NCBI GenBank assembly: GCA_021442155.1 | Contig: CM038214.1 | Location: 310,837,001 to 310,901,000, forward strand | Source: Cymbidium sinense | Taxonomy: Eukaryota; Streptophyta; Magnoliopsida; Asparagales; Orchidaceae | Direction of reading: 5' to 3' | Length of the DNA: 64,000 nucleotides | Shown: piece after piece, positions 35,106-46,508 of the stretch | How positions within the stretch are numbered: the first letter of the stretch is position 1 | How the letters are laid out: each line of letters begins with the position of its first letter | Program-made: the position numbers and the translations under genes | Notes under the pieces: model-generated | The model's database searches: none | Seen by the model: only the letters and a program-made list of their open reading frames with translations | Told to the model about the DNA's origin: nothing

Positions 35106-37300
35106 GTGGGTAGTAAGATCATAATAGAGCAGAACACCAAGTTACGGTTAGAAGAGCTTTAAGGTTTAGAGGAGAGATGCTAGGCATGCCGAACCTCTAA
35201 TTGTACAAAGCTAAAATGATTCAAACTCATAACAAGTTGGTGTAGATCTTTTCAAGTCGAGAGCTTATTTTAGTATTAAGGAGACCAATTATTGCTCGTA
35301 AGATGGGATGCATGTTTGAACCCACATAGAAGGTTTTGCCATAGAGATTTACCAAAGAGGATTTTATCGCTTTATTAATCATAAGGGAGAGCACCCAATG
35401 CTTCCAATCAATGGGCTCTACTTAAAGAAATATTATAAATCATGTTTGAAAATAATTATCATCAATGAAAATTCCATTTTGAATTCAATCTCTTCCATGT
35501 TGAAAGTATTCTTGTTTGTGTATCCACCATGATGTGTTTAAGGTAGGTGTAAGGAACCCGAATAACATCCTATCATTCATCAATACAACACAACCACAAA
35601 CTACACACAAACATATAAAATAAACACATATCTTTATCTCGTACTGAGGAGATAACGCCTCAGGGCACTAACTCGAAGGTGCATACATGTTACTGCTAGT
35701 GTATAGTGGTTTTGATTCTTTTAAGGATGTTAGCTATGCTTTCCTTTCTTACTTGGACACTCATCGATAAGCTATTAGTTTGGTAGCCTTACTACATGGC
35801 CTAAGCTACTCATGTTGGCTTTGTTTAAGAGGATGTGAGTTTGCTATAATTTCTTATTAGTAATTAGCTTGAGTATATTTAAGGTTTAGGATAATTTTAG
35901 TGGTTCCTTTTGACTACTTAATAATCACTCTAGGTCATATAACATCTATGCCAATAATAGACTATTAATGATCAGTCGCCAAAAGTTATAAGCATTCATG
36001 CTTTATTTCCAGATTGATCATTGTACACCAATGGTCACCTTAAGCTGGTTGGTTCTCACTATGCCGATGTATACACCACTCATGCTATCGGATACACCAC
36101 TCATGCTATTAGATACACCACTCATGCTGACGGATACACCTTAGGTTGGTTGGTTCTCGCACCATAGGATACACCACTCATGGTAGATGTAAGTCTGCTA
36201 CGCTTTATCCTTGAATTGGCCACCGTACACCTATAGGCTTTCTTTTCCAGGGCTTAGGAAAACTCCCCTATCAACACCTCCCCTATGGGAACTATATTTG
36301 GATCACATGCTTTGTGACCCCATTTAGATACTAAATAGGTTACTATTGGATTAGATAGTTCCCCTTTTCTAGTAACCACCCTTATGGTTGGAGAATCCAT
36401 CTTATGGATGTGCAGATTCTCCCTTGGTCTAGTAAATCTAAGATAGGTCAAGGCCAACATAGCCCCTTCTCAGTGTGGTCCCTCACACACCAACATGGTC
36501 CACATAAACATATAAACAAAACATTTATTTACTTATGGATTAAGAGGACACCCCTACTGATACCTTTTCCCAAGTAGACATCCTATCTCTAGGGCAGTTT
36601 TAGCAAAACTCCCTATAGGAATCGTCTGACTACTCTTGAGTTGATATAAGTCCCCAAATGACATTCACTTAGTAGTCACTCCTAAGTCAGGTTTGATTTG
36701 TTATGCTACTAATAGGTCACCCTAGTGGTTGTTCCCTGCTTTAGAAGATGTAAGTCTGTTTCACCTTCTTCCTAGCACATCCATTGCACATCGAAAGGCA
36801 ACCCCTTAGGTTGGCCAGCTCTACCCCATGGCTAGTAGATAATCCCTTTGGATTTGTAAATCTGAGGTAGGACAAGTTTGATATAGCCCTTCTTAGTGAG
36901 TCCATCGCACACTAACATGGTCCATAAATTAAATCTATCAAACTTGATTGAGCTCACATCCCCATGGTATATGCCCTCAATTCAAAATTAAACTAAACCA
37001 AACAAACCATATCAAATCACATGAAATTAAGATTAAATTAATCCTGACTACTTTTGAGTTGACATAAGTCCCTAGATCACCGAGTCTCCAGGTGTTCAAT
37101 TTATTGTGCATCTAATAGGTCACCCTAGTGGTTGTTCCTTGCTTAGGAAGATGTAAGTCTGCTATTCCTTTTTTCTAGCACATCCATTGCACACCAAAAG
37201 ATGACCCCTTAGGTTGGCTAGCTTTACCCCACATCCATTAGACTATCTCTTTAGATTTGTAAACCTGAGATAGGTCAAGGCTAATATAGCCCCTTCTCAA
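35106..37300. repeat. unclassified island with nested tandem repeats
   Basis: About 2.2 kb of moderate base composition has no telomere-like motif. The left part (35,106-35,640) looks like decayed coding-type sequence, but I cannot assign it. The middle holds a 21-bp tandem repeat with starts at 36,071, 36,092, 36,113 and 36,134 (unit beginning ATACACCACTCATGCT). From about 36,180 a longer unit recurs about three times. Its AGATGTAAGTCTG word occurs at 36,185, 36,747 and 37,149, and its AGGTCAAGG-like word near 36,445, 36,870 and 37,270, giving a spacing of roughly 400-560 bp. This could be the non-coding part of an LTR element or a satellite. No terminal repeats or coding domains are visible to decide. 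Confidence 0.6.
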
Positions 37301-40005
37301 TAGGTTTAGGGTTTAGGTGTTAGGGTGGGGTTAGTATGGGTATGGGTTTATTTATAATTTATGCTTTTAGGGTTTAGAGTTTGGGGTTTTTTAGTGTTTA
37401 GAGATTTTTTTAAAATAAAGTAATTTGGTAGGTTTAGGTTTATTTAGTTTATTTTTTATTAATTTTATTTTATTTTTTATTTTTATTTAGGTTTATTTTT
37501 TATCTTTTTATTTGGTTAGTTTATTTATTTTAGGTTTATTTATATTAGTTTAGGTTTTTTATTTTAGTATATTTTTTAGGTTTAGGTTTAGGTTTATTTT
37601 TAGTTTAAGTTTATATTTATTTTATTTTTTAGGTTTAGGTTTTATTTTTTATTATTAGGTTTAGGTCTAGGTTTTTATTTTTTTTTAGGTTTAAATTTTA
37701 AGTTTTTATTTTAGGTTTATTTTTAGGTATTAATGTTTAGTTTTGGTTTAGGTTTATTTTTAGTTTATTTTCTTTTTATTTAGTTTATGTCTCAGTTTAG
37801 GTTTAGTTTATTTTAGGTTAGGTTTACATTTTATTTATTTTAGTTTAGTTTATTTTAGTTTAGGTTTAGGTTTATTTTATTTTTATTTTAGATTTATGTT
37901 TTTTTTAGTTTAGGGTTTTGGTTTTATTTATTATTTATTTATAGGTTTTATTTCATAGGTAGATAAGATAGTAGCCATGAAAACCAAGCCAACTTAAAAA
38001 AGACGAACCATTAGGTAGCAACCACTATAACCCAGCAAGAGGTCAAAAACATAACCCACCAGCCAAAAGTGAAAATAAGTTTAAGGTTTAGGGTTTAGGG
38101 TTTATGATTAGGGTATAGGGTTTAGGGTTTATGCTAAGTGTTTAGGCTTTAGGGTTTAGGGTTTTAAGGGTTTAGGGTTTAGGATTTAGGGTTGTAGGGT
38201 TGTAGGGTTTAGGGTTTATGATTTAAAGTTGAAGGGGGGGTTCAGGGTTTAGGTTCAGTTTAAGGCTTAGGGTTTAGGGTTTATGTTAGTTTAGGGTTTA
38301 GGGTTTAGGGTTTAGGGTTTAGGGTTTAAGTTTTATTTTAGGTTTATGGTTCTTTTTTAAAAATTAAGTAAACTGGTAGGTTTAGGTTTATTTAGTTTAT
38401 TATTTCGTTATGTTAGTTTATTTTATTTTTTATTTTTATTTAGGTTTATTTTTTTTATTTAGTTTAGTTTCTTTATTTTAGTTTTTTTTATTTTAGTTTA
38501 TTTTTAGGTTTAGGTTTAGGTTTGCGTTTATTTTTTAGCTTAGTTTTATTTTTATTTTATTTTTTAGGTTTAAGAATTATTTTTTGTTTTTACGATTAAG
38601 TTTAGGTTTTTAATTTATTTTTTTAGATTTAAGTTTTAGGTTTTTATTTTAGGTTTATTTTTTGGTTTAATTTTAAAGTTCAGGTTTAGGTTTATTTTAG
38701 TGTATTTTATTTTATTTAGTTTGTGTTAAGATTAGTTTATTTTAGGTTAAGGATAAGGTTTTATTTATTTTAGTTTTGTTTATTTTAGTTTAGATTTAGG
38801 TTTATTTTATTTAATTTATTTTAGGTTTAGTTTTTTTTTAGTTTAGAGTTTAGGTTTTATTTATTTATTTATTTTCTAAGTTTTACTTTTAGTTTTATTT
38901 TTTTAGCTTTAGGTTTTTATTTATTTTTGATTTTAAATTATTTTAAGTTTATTTAATTTTATTTATATGTTTAGTTTTTATATTATTTGAACTTTTTTAG
39001 TTTTAGGTTTGTTTTATTTTTTAGTTTAGTTTAGGTTTTTAATTATTATATTTTAGTTTAGTTTTTATTTTTTATTTTATTTTATTTTTAAGTTTAGGTT
39101 CAGGTTTAGGTTTAGGTTTTAGTTTAGGTTTTTATTTTATTTTATTTTATTCTATTTAGGTTTAGTTTTATTTATTTTTTGCCTTTTTAGGATTTATTTA
39201 GTTTAGGTTTAAGTTTTTAGGTTTTTAGGGTTTAAGGTTTAGGGTTTAGGGTTGTAAGTTAGAGGATTCAGGGTTTAGGGTTTAGGGTTTAAGGCTTAGT
39301 CTTTAGGGTTTTAGGGTTTAAGGTTAATTTTAGGGTTTATGGTTTAGGGTTAGGGTTTTTTATTTCTTCTTTTTTATAATTTTATTTTTATTTTTATAAT
39401 ATTAAGTAAACAAGTAAGTTTAAGTTTATTTAGTTTATTTTTTTATTTTATTTTAATTTATTTTATTTTGATTTAGGTTTATTTTTTTATTTATTTAGTT
39501 TAGTTTATTTATTTTAAATTTATTTATTTTAGTTTAGGTTTTCTATTTTAGTTATTTTAGGTTTAGGTTTAGGTTTAGGTTTATTTTAGCTTAGTTTATT
39601 TATTTATTTTATTTTATTTTTTTTATTTTTTATTTTATTTTCTTTAAGTTTAGGTTTAGGTTTAGGTTTTAGTTTAAGATTTTATTTTATTTTATTTTTT
39701 ATTTTATTTTGGTTTAGGTTTGTTTATTTATATTACTTTTAAGTTTTATTTAGTTTAGGTTTAGGTTTTTATCTTTTTATGGTTTTGGATTTAGGGTTTA
39801 GGATTAGTTTATAGTTTCATGTTTAGGGTTTAGAGTTTAGGGTTTAGGGTTTAGGGTTTAGGGTTTAAGGTTTAAGTTTTAGGGTTTAGGATTTAGGGTT
39901 TAGGGTTTTAGGGTTTAAGGTTTAGGGATTAAGGTTTAGGGTTTAGGGTTTAGGTTTTAGTTTAAGGTTCAGGTTATAGTTTAGGGTTTTGGGTCTTTTA
40001 TTTTT
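37301..40005 (+). repeat. telomere-like tracts and three A/T blocks
   Basis: A short tract resumes at 37,300. A/T blocks open near 37,403 (AAATAAAGTAATTTGG), 38,358 (AAATTAAGTAAACTGG) and 39,402 (ATTAAGTAAACAAG). The first is interrupted at about 37,956-38,075 by a short non-repeat insert. TTTAGGG tracts lie at about 38,080-38,355, 39,215-39,395 and 39,780-40,005. The run around 38,295-38,330 has several perfect heptamers. Confidence 0.86.
37956..38075. other. short A/C-rich insert in an A/T block
   Basis: About 120 bp of A- and C-rich sequence (with AACCAAGCCAAC and CCACTATAACCCAGC words) breaks an A/T block. Its composition resembles the plus strand of the L1-like 3' UTRs elsewhere in the window. 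By eye I cannot align it to a specific position in them. Confidence 0.45.
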
Positions 40006-40262
40006 TTAGCAGAGAACAAATTTAGATTAAACATTTCTTCTTTTTGATTTCATCAATAAAGTAACCCACCAAGTTTTCAAAGGCAGAAGCGATAACATAG
40101 ATAGAAAATGTGCATGCATAGAGCAAATCAAAAACCCTAGATAACTAGAATCATCTCTACTATAAAGACACGCCTGAAGTCAGATCGATCAGTGCTCTTC
40201 AATTTCTTTAGTTCCCATCAGAACCACCTGAGCCTCTTGAGTAGCGAGATCGGATTGGCCAT
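40006..40262 (-). pseudogene. GRP exon 2 end + 3' UTR fragment, copy 8 (internally fused)
   Basis: The 3' UTR is complete (about 40,010-40,200) and the end of the coding part (Gly-Asn/Trp-Arg region) is present. At about 40,247 the sequence jumps: GTAGCGAGATC should continue into CACCATCAT but continues as GGATTGGCCATT. That word belongs to the 3' UTR just downstream of the stop in sister copies. The jump shares GATC with both sides, so it looks like a microhomology or template-switch junction. The rest of the exon is missing. Confidence 0.7.
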
Positions 40263-42136
40263 TTTTTAGGTTATAGAATTTAAGTTTATTTTGTTATTTT
40301 AAGTTTAGGTTTAGGGTTTGGGGAGGGTTTAGGTTTAGGTTTCAATTTATTAAGAGGATTAGGTTTAATTTTAAATTTATTTAGTTACTAGGAGTTTAAG
40401 TTTAGAGGGTTTTAGGTGGGAAGGTTTAGGGGGGGTGTGGTAGGGTTTAGGTTTAGGTTGGGTTTAGTTTAGGGTTTGTGGAGGGTTTAGAGGTGTGGAG
40501 TTGTTGGTCAGTTTAGGTTTGGGTTTAGTTTAGTTTAGGGAGCCCAGTTTAGTTTAGGAGTTTGGTTTAGGTCATGGTCATTTAGGGAGTGGTAGGTTTA
40601 GAGGTTTTAGGGTAGCAGGTAGCTTTTTAGGGTTTAGAGAGGGTTTAGGGTTTAGGATTTAGGGTTAATTTAGGTTTTTTTTAAATTAAGTAAACCAGTA
40701 GGTTTTGGTTTATTTAGTTTATTTACTTACTTTTTTATTTTAGTTTATTTTTTTATTTATATTTAGGTTTATTTTTATTTTTATTTAGTTTAGTTTATTT
40801 ATTTTATGTTTCTTTATTTTAGTGTAGGTTTATTTTTTGAATTTTAGTTTATTTTAGGTTTAGGTTTGGTTTAGGTTTATTTTTTAGTTTAGTTTAAATT
40901 TTATTTTGTTTTTTAGGTTTAGGTTTTATTTTTTATTATTAGGATTAGGTTTAAGTTTTTATTTTATTTTTTTAGGTTTAGGTTTTAAGTTCTTATTTTA
41001 GGTTTTATTTTTTAGTTTAGGAATAGGTTTATTTTTAGTTTATTTTATTTTATTTAGTTTAAGTTTAGGTTTAGGTTTAGTTTATTTTGGTTTAGGTTTA
41101 GTTTTATTTATTTTATTTTTATTTTATTTTTTAGTTTATTTTATTTTTGTTTATTTTAGTTTTATTTTATGTTTTGTTTTAATTTTTAGTTATTTCTTAT
41201 TTATTTTATGTTTTATTTTTTAGGTTTATTTTTAGGTTTAAGTTTATTTAGTTTTATTATATTTTATCTTAGGTTTATTTTATTTTACTTTAGGTTGAGT
41301 TTTATTTTAATTAGTTTTATTTTAGGTTTATTATATTTTAGTTTAGTTTAGGTTTTATTTATTTAGTTTAGTTTATTTTATTTTATTTTACTTAGGATTT
41401 AGTTTAGAGAAATTTATTTTATTTTTATTTAGTTTAGGTAGGATTTAGAGTGGGTTTAGGGTTTGGTAGGCTCAGTGGCCCAGGGTTTAGGGTGGGGTTT
41501 AGGGCCCAGGTTTAGGCCCAGGTTTAGAGGAGGTTTAGGGTTTAGGGTTGGGGTAGTTTGTTTAGATAGTGGCCTGTGGTAGGGGGGTTTAGGTTTAGAG
41601 AGTGGAGTTGTGGTTTAGTGGGTAGGGTTTATGGGGGAGTTTAGGTTTAGGTTTGTGTTTAGTGTTTAGGTTTAGGGGTAGGAGGTTTAGGATAGTTAGT
41701 TTAGGGTTAGGTTAGAGTTTATTTTCCTTTGTTTTTTTTGTGGGTTTTGGGTTTAGGTTTTCGGTTTCATTTTTAGGTTTAGGGTTTATTTTTTAGGTTC
41801 AATTTTTATTTAGTTCTTATTTTATTTTATTTTAGGTTTATTTTATTTTTATTTAAGGTTTAGTTTTTATTTTATTGAGGTTTTTTTTTTAGTTTAGTTT
41901 AGGTTCTCAGTTATTTTATTTTGGTTTATTTCTTATTTTTTATTTTATTTTCAATTTAGGTTTCAGTTTAGGTTTAGGTTTAAGTTTTATTTTATTTTAG
42001 TTTAGGTTTTTTTATTTATTTTATTTTTAGGTTTTATTTATTTGAGGTTTAGGCTTTTAGCTTTTTAGGGTTTAGGGTTTAGGGTTAGTTTAGGGTTTGT
42101 GGTTTAGGTTTTAGGGTTTAGAGCTGTTTATGGTTT
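40263..42136 (+). repeat. variant tracts and two A/T blocks
   Basis: A G-rich variant tract (about 40,300-40,670) is followed by an A/T block from AAATTAAGTAAACC at about 40,684 to 41,430. A second variant tract (about 41,430-41,740) has GGCCCAGGG, GGCTCAG and GGTAGG words. A partial A/T block (about 41,745-42,055) and a short TTTAGGG tract then lead to the next LINE tail. I see no gene. Confidence 0.84.
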
Positions 42137-43465
42137 AGGATTTTTTTTTTTGAGAAAGTTTGAATTTATTATCTTAAAAGGAAATGATACAATGTCCTTA
42201 AAAGGGGTAATGCTCTAAAATTTTACTGCTCTAAGAGCAATAAGAAACCTAAGGAGCTAAACCTCCACTTAAGTACATTAAAAAAAGAAAAGAAAACAAA
42301 ATAGCAAATACAACAGCTAAAAAAGCATAAGAGAAAAAGACACAAAGTAAGACTAAAACAAATCCTGAAAATACTAAAAGGATGAGTTAGAAGAAATTCA
42401 TGATTCCTTTTAGAAAGCAAGATAAGCAAGATCGACAACAACAACTCTTGGGTTGACTGAGTAATGAGCATTCCCTCTATAAAGTTCCAACCTATTAAAG
42501 AAATTTGCAAAACACTACAAAGGCAAAAGTCATAGCTAAAAGGGATAAGGATACAAAGAGGGAAAGGAGAGAGGTGAGAAAGAATAGGCTCAGGCTCAGT
42601 TAGGATCATCTCAAAGGGAAATAATAGATATGAGCATCCAAACTTCATGAAGAAGGTTTATAATCATATGTAATGCTAGCAACTAGAGAGAAGAGGTGAG
42701 TAGGATCAAAGCCATCATAACTAGCATACCTAATACAAGCAAACATCCAAGGCCAGTAGTCCATAGAGTTCTAGATCCTGCACCATTAAATAGAGAGCAA
42801 TCGACTAACAACTAGCTATCAAGAAAATCACCAAACCAAAACCATGACATACTAATCATAATAACCCAGAGAGAGGCTAGAATAAAGTTAGCACACCAAC
42901 AATAGCCATTATCCAAATACAAATCCTAGCTCCAAACTTGGGAAAACTAACCGACCATCAACAAGCAATGAACCCATGCCAATTAATAGAGAAAACCAAC
43001 AAAATGAAAAAAGTAACCAACCAAGATTCCAAGGACAACTAAAAGTCCTTCGACCAAACCAACTTAATAAAATAGCCATAAGGAAACCATAAGAGAATAG
43101 CCCATCATAAGTAACTAATAAAGGATGCATCCCCAGCAGCCAAGGAAAAGCAGAAAACCAACAAAGCACCACACAATAAAGGTACAAAAGAAGCACAACC
43201 TCCATAGAAAGGCAATAGTAGCAGCTAGCTAAGACTAACTAAAAAACCAAACTTCCCCAGCAACAAAGTCTAACCTGACAAGAAGCATTATAATAACATA
43301 AAATGTGCTGCAAATAACACACCCAATAGAGGCTAATCCCAAGAGAATAAGAAAACATAAAACCAAGGAAAAAAGAAGGATCCAACAACAAACAACAAGA
43401 ACTGGGAGGAAATTCCCCAAAAAGCAGTCAGGAAATTTTGCAAAAGAAGGCTTAATTTTTTTGGT
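42137..43465 (-). mobile_element. 5'-truncated L1-like LINE 3' end (copy 2, divergent subfamily)
   Basis: A T run on plus (42,141-42,151) directly after TTTAGGA is read as the poly(A) tail of a minus-strand element. The body resembles the 3' UTRs of the other copies. For example, CTAAGGAGCTAAACCTCCACTTAAGTACAT corresponds to CTAAGGAGTAAATCCCCATCTAAGTACAT-type sequence at about 25,965-25,995, and the T/G-rich sense bias is the same. Its terminal ~50 bp differ: there is no GGGAAACCCC word next to the tail. Only about 1.3 kb remains, with no coding domain. The minus-strand open frames (42,223-42,648; 42,909-43,205) are Leu/Phe/Ser-rich artefacts. Confidence 0.72.
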
Positions 43466-44648
43466 GATTGTTGAGGGTTTAGGGTGATTGGGTTTATGGT
43501 TTAGGGTTGTAGGGGGGTTTAGGGTTTAGGGTTTAGAGTTTAGGGTTTAGGGTTTAGGGTTTATGGTTCATTAGGGTTTAGGATTTAAGGTTTAGGGTCT
43601 AGGGTTTAGGTTTATAGGGTTTAGGGTTTATGATTTATGGTTTATTTTAAGTTTAGGATTTTTTTTAAAAAAAATTAAGTAAACTCGTAGGTTTAGGTTT
43701 ATTTAGTTTATTTTTAAATTATTTTAGTTCATTTTAATTTTAATTTTATTTAGGTTTATTTTTTTAATTTTATTTAGTTTAGTTTATACATTTTAGGTTT
43801 AATTATTTTAGTTCAAGTTTTTTATTTTAGTTTATTTTTTAGGGTTAGGTTTAGGATTAGGTTTTTTTATCTTAGTTTTATTTTTATTTAATTTTTTTTT
43901 TGGTTTAGTTTAGGTTATTATTTTATTTTTTTAGGTTTATGTTTTAGGTTATTATTTTAGGTTTATTTTTAGGTTTTATTTCTAGTCTAGTTTAGGTATT
44001 TTTAGTTTATTTTATTTTATTTAGTTTAGGGTTTAGGTTTAGTTTATTTTAGGTTTGGTTTAAGGTTTATTTATTTTAGTTTAGTTTATTTTAGTTTAGG
44101 TTTATTTTATTTTCCTTTTTTAGTTTATGTTTTTTTACTTTAGGGTTTAAGTTTTATTTTTTATTTGTTTTAGGTTTTATTTTAGGTTCATTTTTAGGTT
44201 TAGGTTTTATTTAGTTTTATTTTATTTTCTTTTTAGGTTTATTTCATTTTATTACACATTTAGTTTTATTTTAATTAGGTTTTTTTATTTAGATTATTTT
44301 TTAGTTTAGTTTAGGGTTATTTATTTTATTTTAGTTTAGTTTTACTTTTATTTTATTTTCTTTATAGGTTTAAGTTTAGGTTCTAATTTAGATTTTATTT
44401 TATTTCAATTTTTATGTTATTTTGGTTTAGGTTTATTTATTTATTTTACTTTTAGGTTCTATTTAGTTTAAGTTTTGGTCTTAGCTTTTTAGGGTTTAGG
44501 GTTAGTTTAGGATTTTGGGTTTAGGGTTTAGGGTTTGGCATTTAGGGTTTAGGATTTAGGGTTTAAAGTTTAGGGTTTAGGGTTTAGGTTTTAGGTTTTA
44601 AGTTTAGGGTTCAAGTTTTAGTTTAGGGTTTAGGGTTTTTGGATTTTT
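43466..44648 (+). repeat. TTTAGGG tracts and one A/T block
   Basis: A fairly pure TTTAGGG tract (43,466-43,665) follows the truncated LINE. An A/T block opens with AAATTAAGTAAACTCG at about 43,671 and ends at the TTAGCTTTTTAGGG boundary near 44,485. A further TTTAGGG tract leads to the next gene fragment. Confidence 0.87.
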
Positions 44649-45105
44649 TTAATAGAGAACAAATTGAGATTTGACATTTCTTCTTTTTGATTTCCTCAAC
44701 CAAGTAACACACCAAGTTTTCTAAGACACAAGCAACAACATAGTAAAAAAATGAGTAGGCATAGAGCAAATCAAAAACCCTAGGTAACTAGAACCATTTC
44801 TACTGTAAAGACATAATTCCATAAGCAGCAGATCAGATTGACCGTTATTCCATTTCTCCAGTTCCCATCAGAACCACCCTGGCCTCTCAAGTAGTGGGAT
44901 CTACCATCATATCCCTGATCTCTCCCTCTGCCACCACTATGGATGTAACCACCGTCGCTCCTCCATCCTCCATAACCACCACTCCTTTGACCACCACATC
45001 CATATCCAAAGACCTTCACATCCCCACCTAATAACCACCACCTTGCATCTAGCCATAGATCTAGAGACCCGGCCGATAGTGATGTTCCCGCCATCCCTTC
45101 CTATT
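44649..45105 (-). pseudogene. glycine-rich RNA-binding protein exon 2 + 3' UTR fragment, copy 9
   Basis: The C-terminal half is the clearest here. It has Gly-Gly-Tyr-Gly-Gly-Trp-Arg-Ser-Asp-Gly-Gly-Tyr, then Gly-Gly-Arg-Gly-Arg-Asp-Gln-Gly-Tyr-Asp-Gly, then Gly-Ser-Asp-Gly-Asn-Trp-Arg-Asn, the typical terminus of plant GRPs. The stop codon after Arg-Asn is mutated, so an open frame of 104 codons (44,780-45,094) reads into the former 3' UTR. Near the exon start one base is lost, shifting the Gly-Arg-Asn-Ile-Thr segment. Despite the open frame it has no RRM and no exon 1. Confidence 0.82.
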
Positions 45106-46026
45106 CTTAATGTTTATGTTTTTTAAAAAAATTTATTTAGTTACTTTAGTTTAGGTTTAGCAACTTGGGTTTAGTGGTTTGTGGTTGCAGGGTTTATGCT
45201 TGGGTTTAGGTTTAGGGATAGGTTTAGGTTTAGGGTTGTAGGTTTAGGCAGGGTTTGTGTAGGGTTTAAGGCCCAGGGTCAGGTGGCTGGTTTAGGGTTT
45301 AGGTTTAGGTTAGAAGGTTTAGGGTTTAGGGTTTAGGTGGGTCAAGATTGGCTATTTAGGGTTTTGGGTCCACAACCCAGGGTCATGGCCCAGGGTAGTT
45401 TAGGTTTAGAGCTCAGGGCCTGGGGCATTTAAGCTCATGGTGGATCTGTCCCAGGCCTTTAAGTGCAGGATCAGTCCAGAGTTTAGTTTAGGATTTAGGT
45501 TTAGGCTCAGAGCCCAGGCTCAGGGCAAAGCCTTTAGGGCACAGCCCAGTTTTAGTGTCCGTGGTTTAAGGTCAGGCCCAGGGCCCAGTGAGAGAGTTTA
45601 GGGTTGAGATCTGGCCTGGGTTTGGATTTAGGGTTTAGGGTTTAGGTTAGCCTATATTTTAAGTCCACTTTGGTTTAGGATCTATTTAGTTTTATTTTAT
45701 TTTATTTATTTTTTTTTTTAGGTTTAGTTTAGAGTTAGGTTTTATTTAATGTTTTATTTTATTTTATCTTTTCATTTCATTTTGGTTTAGGTTTTATATT
45801 TTTAGGTTTTATTTAGGTTTAGGTTTTAGCTTTTAGGGTTTGGTTTAGGGTTTAAGATGGGGTTTTGGGTTTTGGGGTTTGGGGTTTAGGTTTTAGGGTT
45901 TAAGGTTTTTGGCTTAGGTTTTAGGGTTTAAGGTTTAGAGTTTAGGGTTTATGTTTTATAGTTTAGGGTTTAGGGTTTAGGGTTCAAGTTTTTGTTTAAG
46001 GTTTAGGGTTTTTGGTTTTTCTTGTT
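45106..46026 (+). repeat. G+C-rich variant tract, short A/T block, TTTAGGG tract
   Basis: After a brief leader, the region 45,230-45,650 mixes TTTAGGG with CCCAGGG, GGCCCAGG, GGCTCAGG and GGCCTTTAAG words. This raises G+C far above the rest of the array. A short A/T block (about 45,655-45,835) follows, then a TTTAGGG/TTTGGGG tract up to the next 3' UTR. Confidence 0.82.
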
Positions 46027-46508
46027 TTAATAGAGAACAAATTCAGATTCAACTTTTCTTCTTTTTGATTTCATCGACCAAGTAACACACCAGGTTTTCC
46101 AAGACACAAACAACAACATAGATAGAGAATGAGCACCCATGGAGAAAATCCAAATCCCTTGATAACTAGAACCGCCCTTACTATAAAGACACACTTCCAT
46201 AACCAGCAGATCGGATAGGCTATTCTTCAGTTTCTCTAGTTCCCACCAGATCCACTCTGACCTCTTGAGTCGCAGGATCCACCATCATATCCCCGATTGC
46301 TTCCTCCATCACCACCACAATTGAAACCATCATCGCTCCTCTTGCCTCCATAACCACCACTACTCGGACCAGCACCTCCATATCCATCAGCACCTCCAGA
46401 TCCCCATCCACCACTATGATAACCTCTGCCCCTGCCTTCTCCTCCACCACCAAATACAAACTGAGCCTAGCTGACGGTGATGTTCCTACCTTTAAGGTTT
46501 TGTCCATT
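46027..46508 (-). pseudogene. glycine-rich RNA-binding protein exon 2 + 3' UTR fragment, copy 10 (longest frame)
   Basis: The ancestral frame can be followed through the whole exon, about 95 codons, with only two nonsense codons. It starts Asn-Gly-Gln-Asn-Leu-Lys-Gly-Arg-Asn-Ile-Thr-Val-Ser-stop-Ala-Gln. It runs through a Gly-rich domain with repeated Gly-Gly-Tyr and Ser-Gly-Gly, then Asn-Arg-Gly-Tyr-Asp-Gly-Gly-Ser. It ends Gly-Gly-Asn-stop-Arg-Asn-stop, where Trp of the terminal Trp-Arg-Asn has become TAG. This copy gives the best view of exon length and of the true stop (about 46,226). A 95-codon open frame in another phase (46,220-46,507) is spurious. Confidence 0.83.

Noticed and set aside
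36254..36460. 68-codon minus-strand frame in the 35-37 kb island
   Set aside because: It covers part of the ~400-bp tandem repeat and is not preserved in the neighbouring repeat units.
44780..45094. Functional glycine-rich protein gene
   Set aside because: Open frames in copies 9 and 13 arise because the ancestral stop is lost. There is no RRM exon, promoter or intact exon start, and every copy is a fragment.
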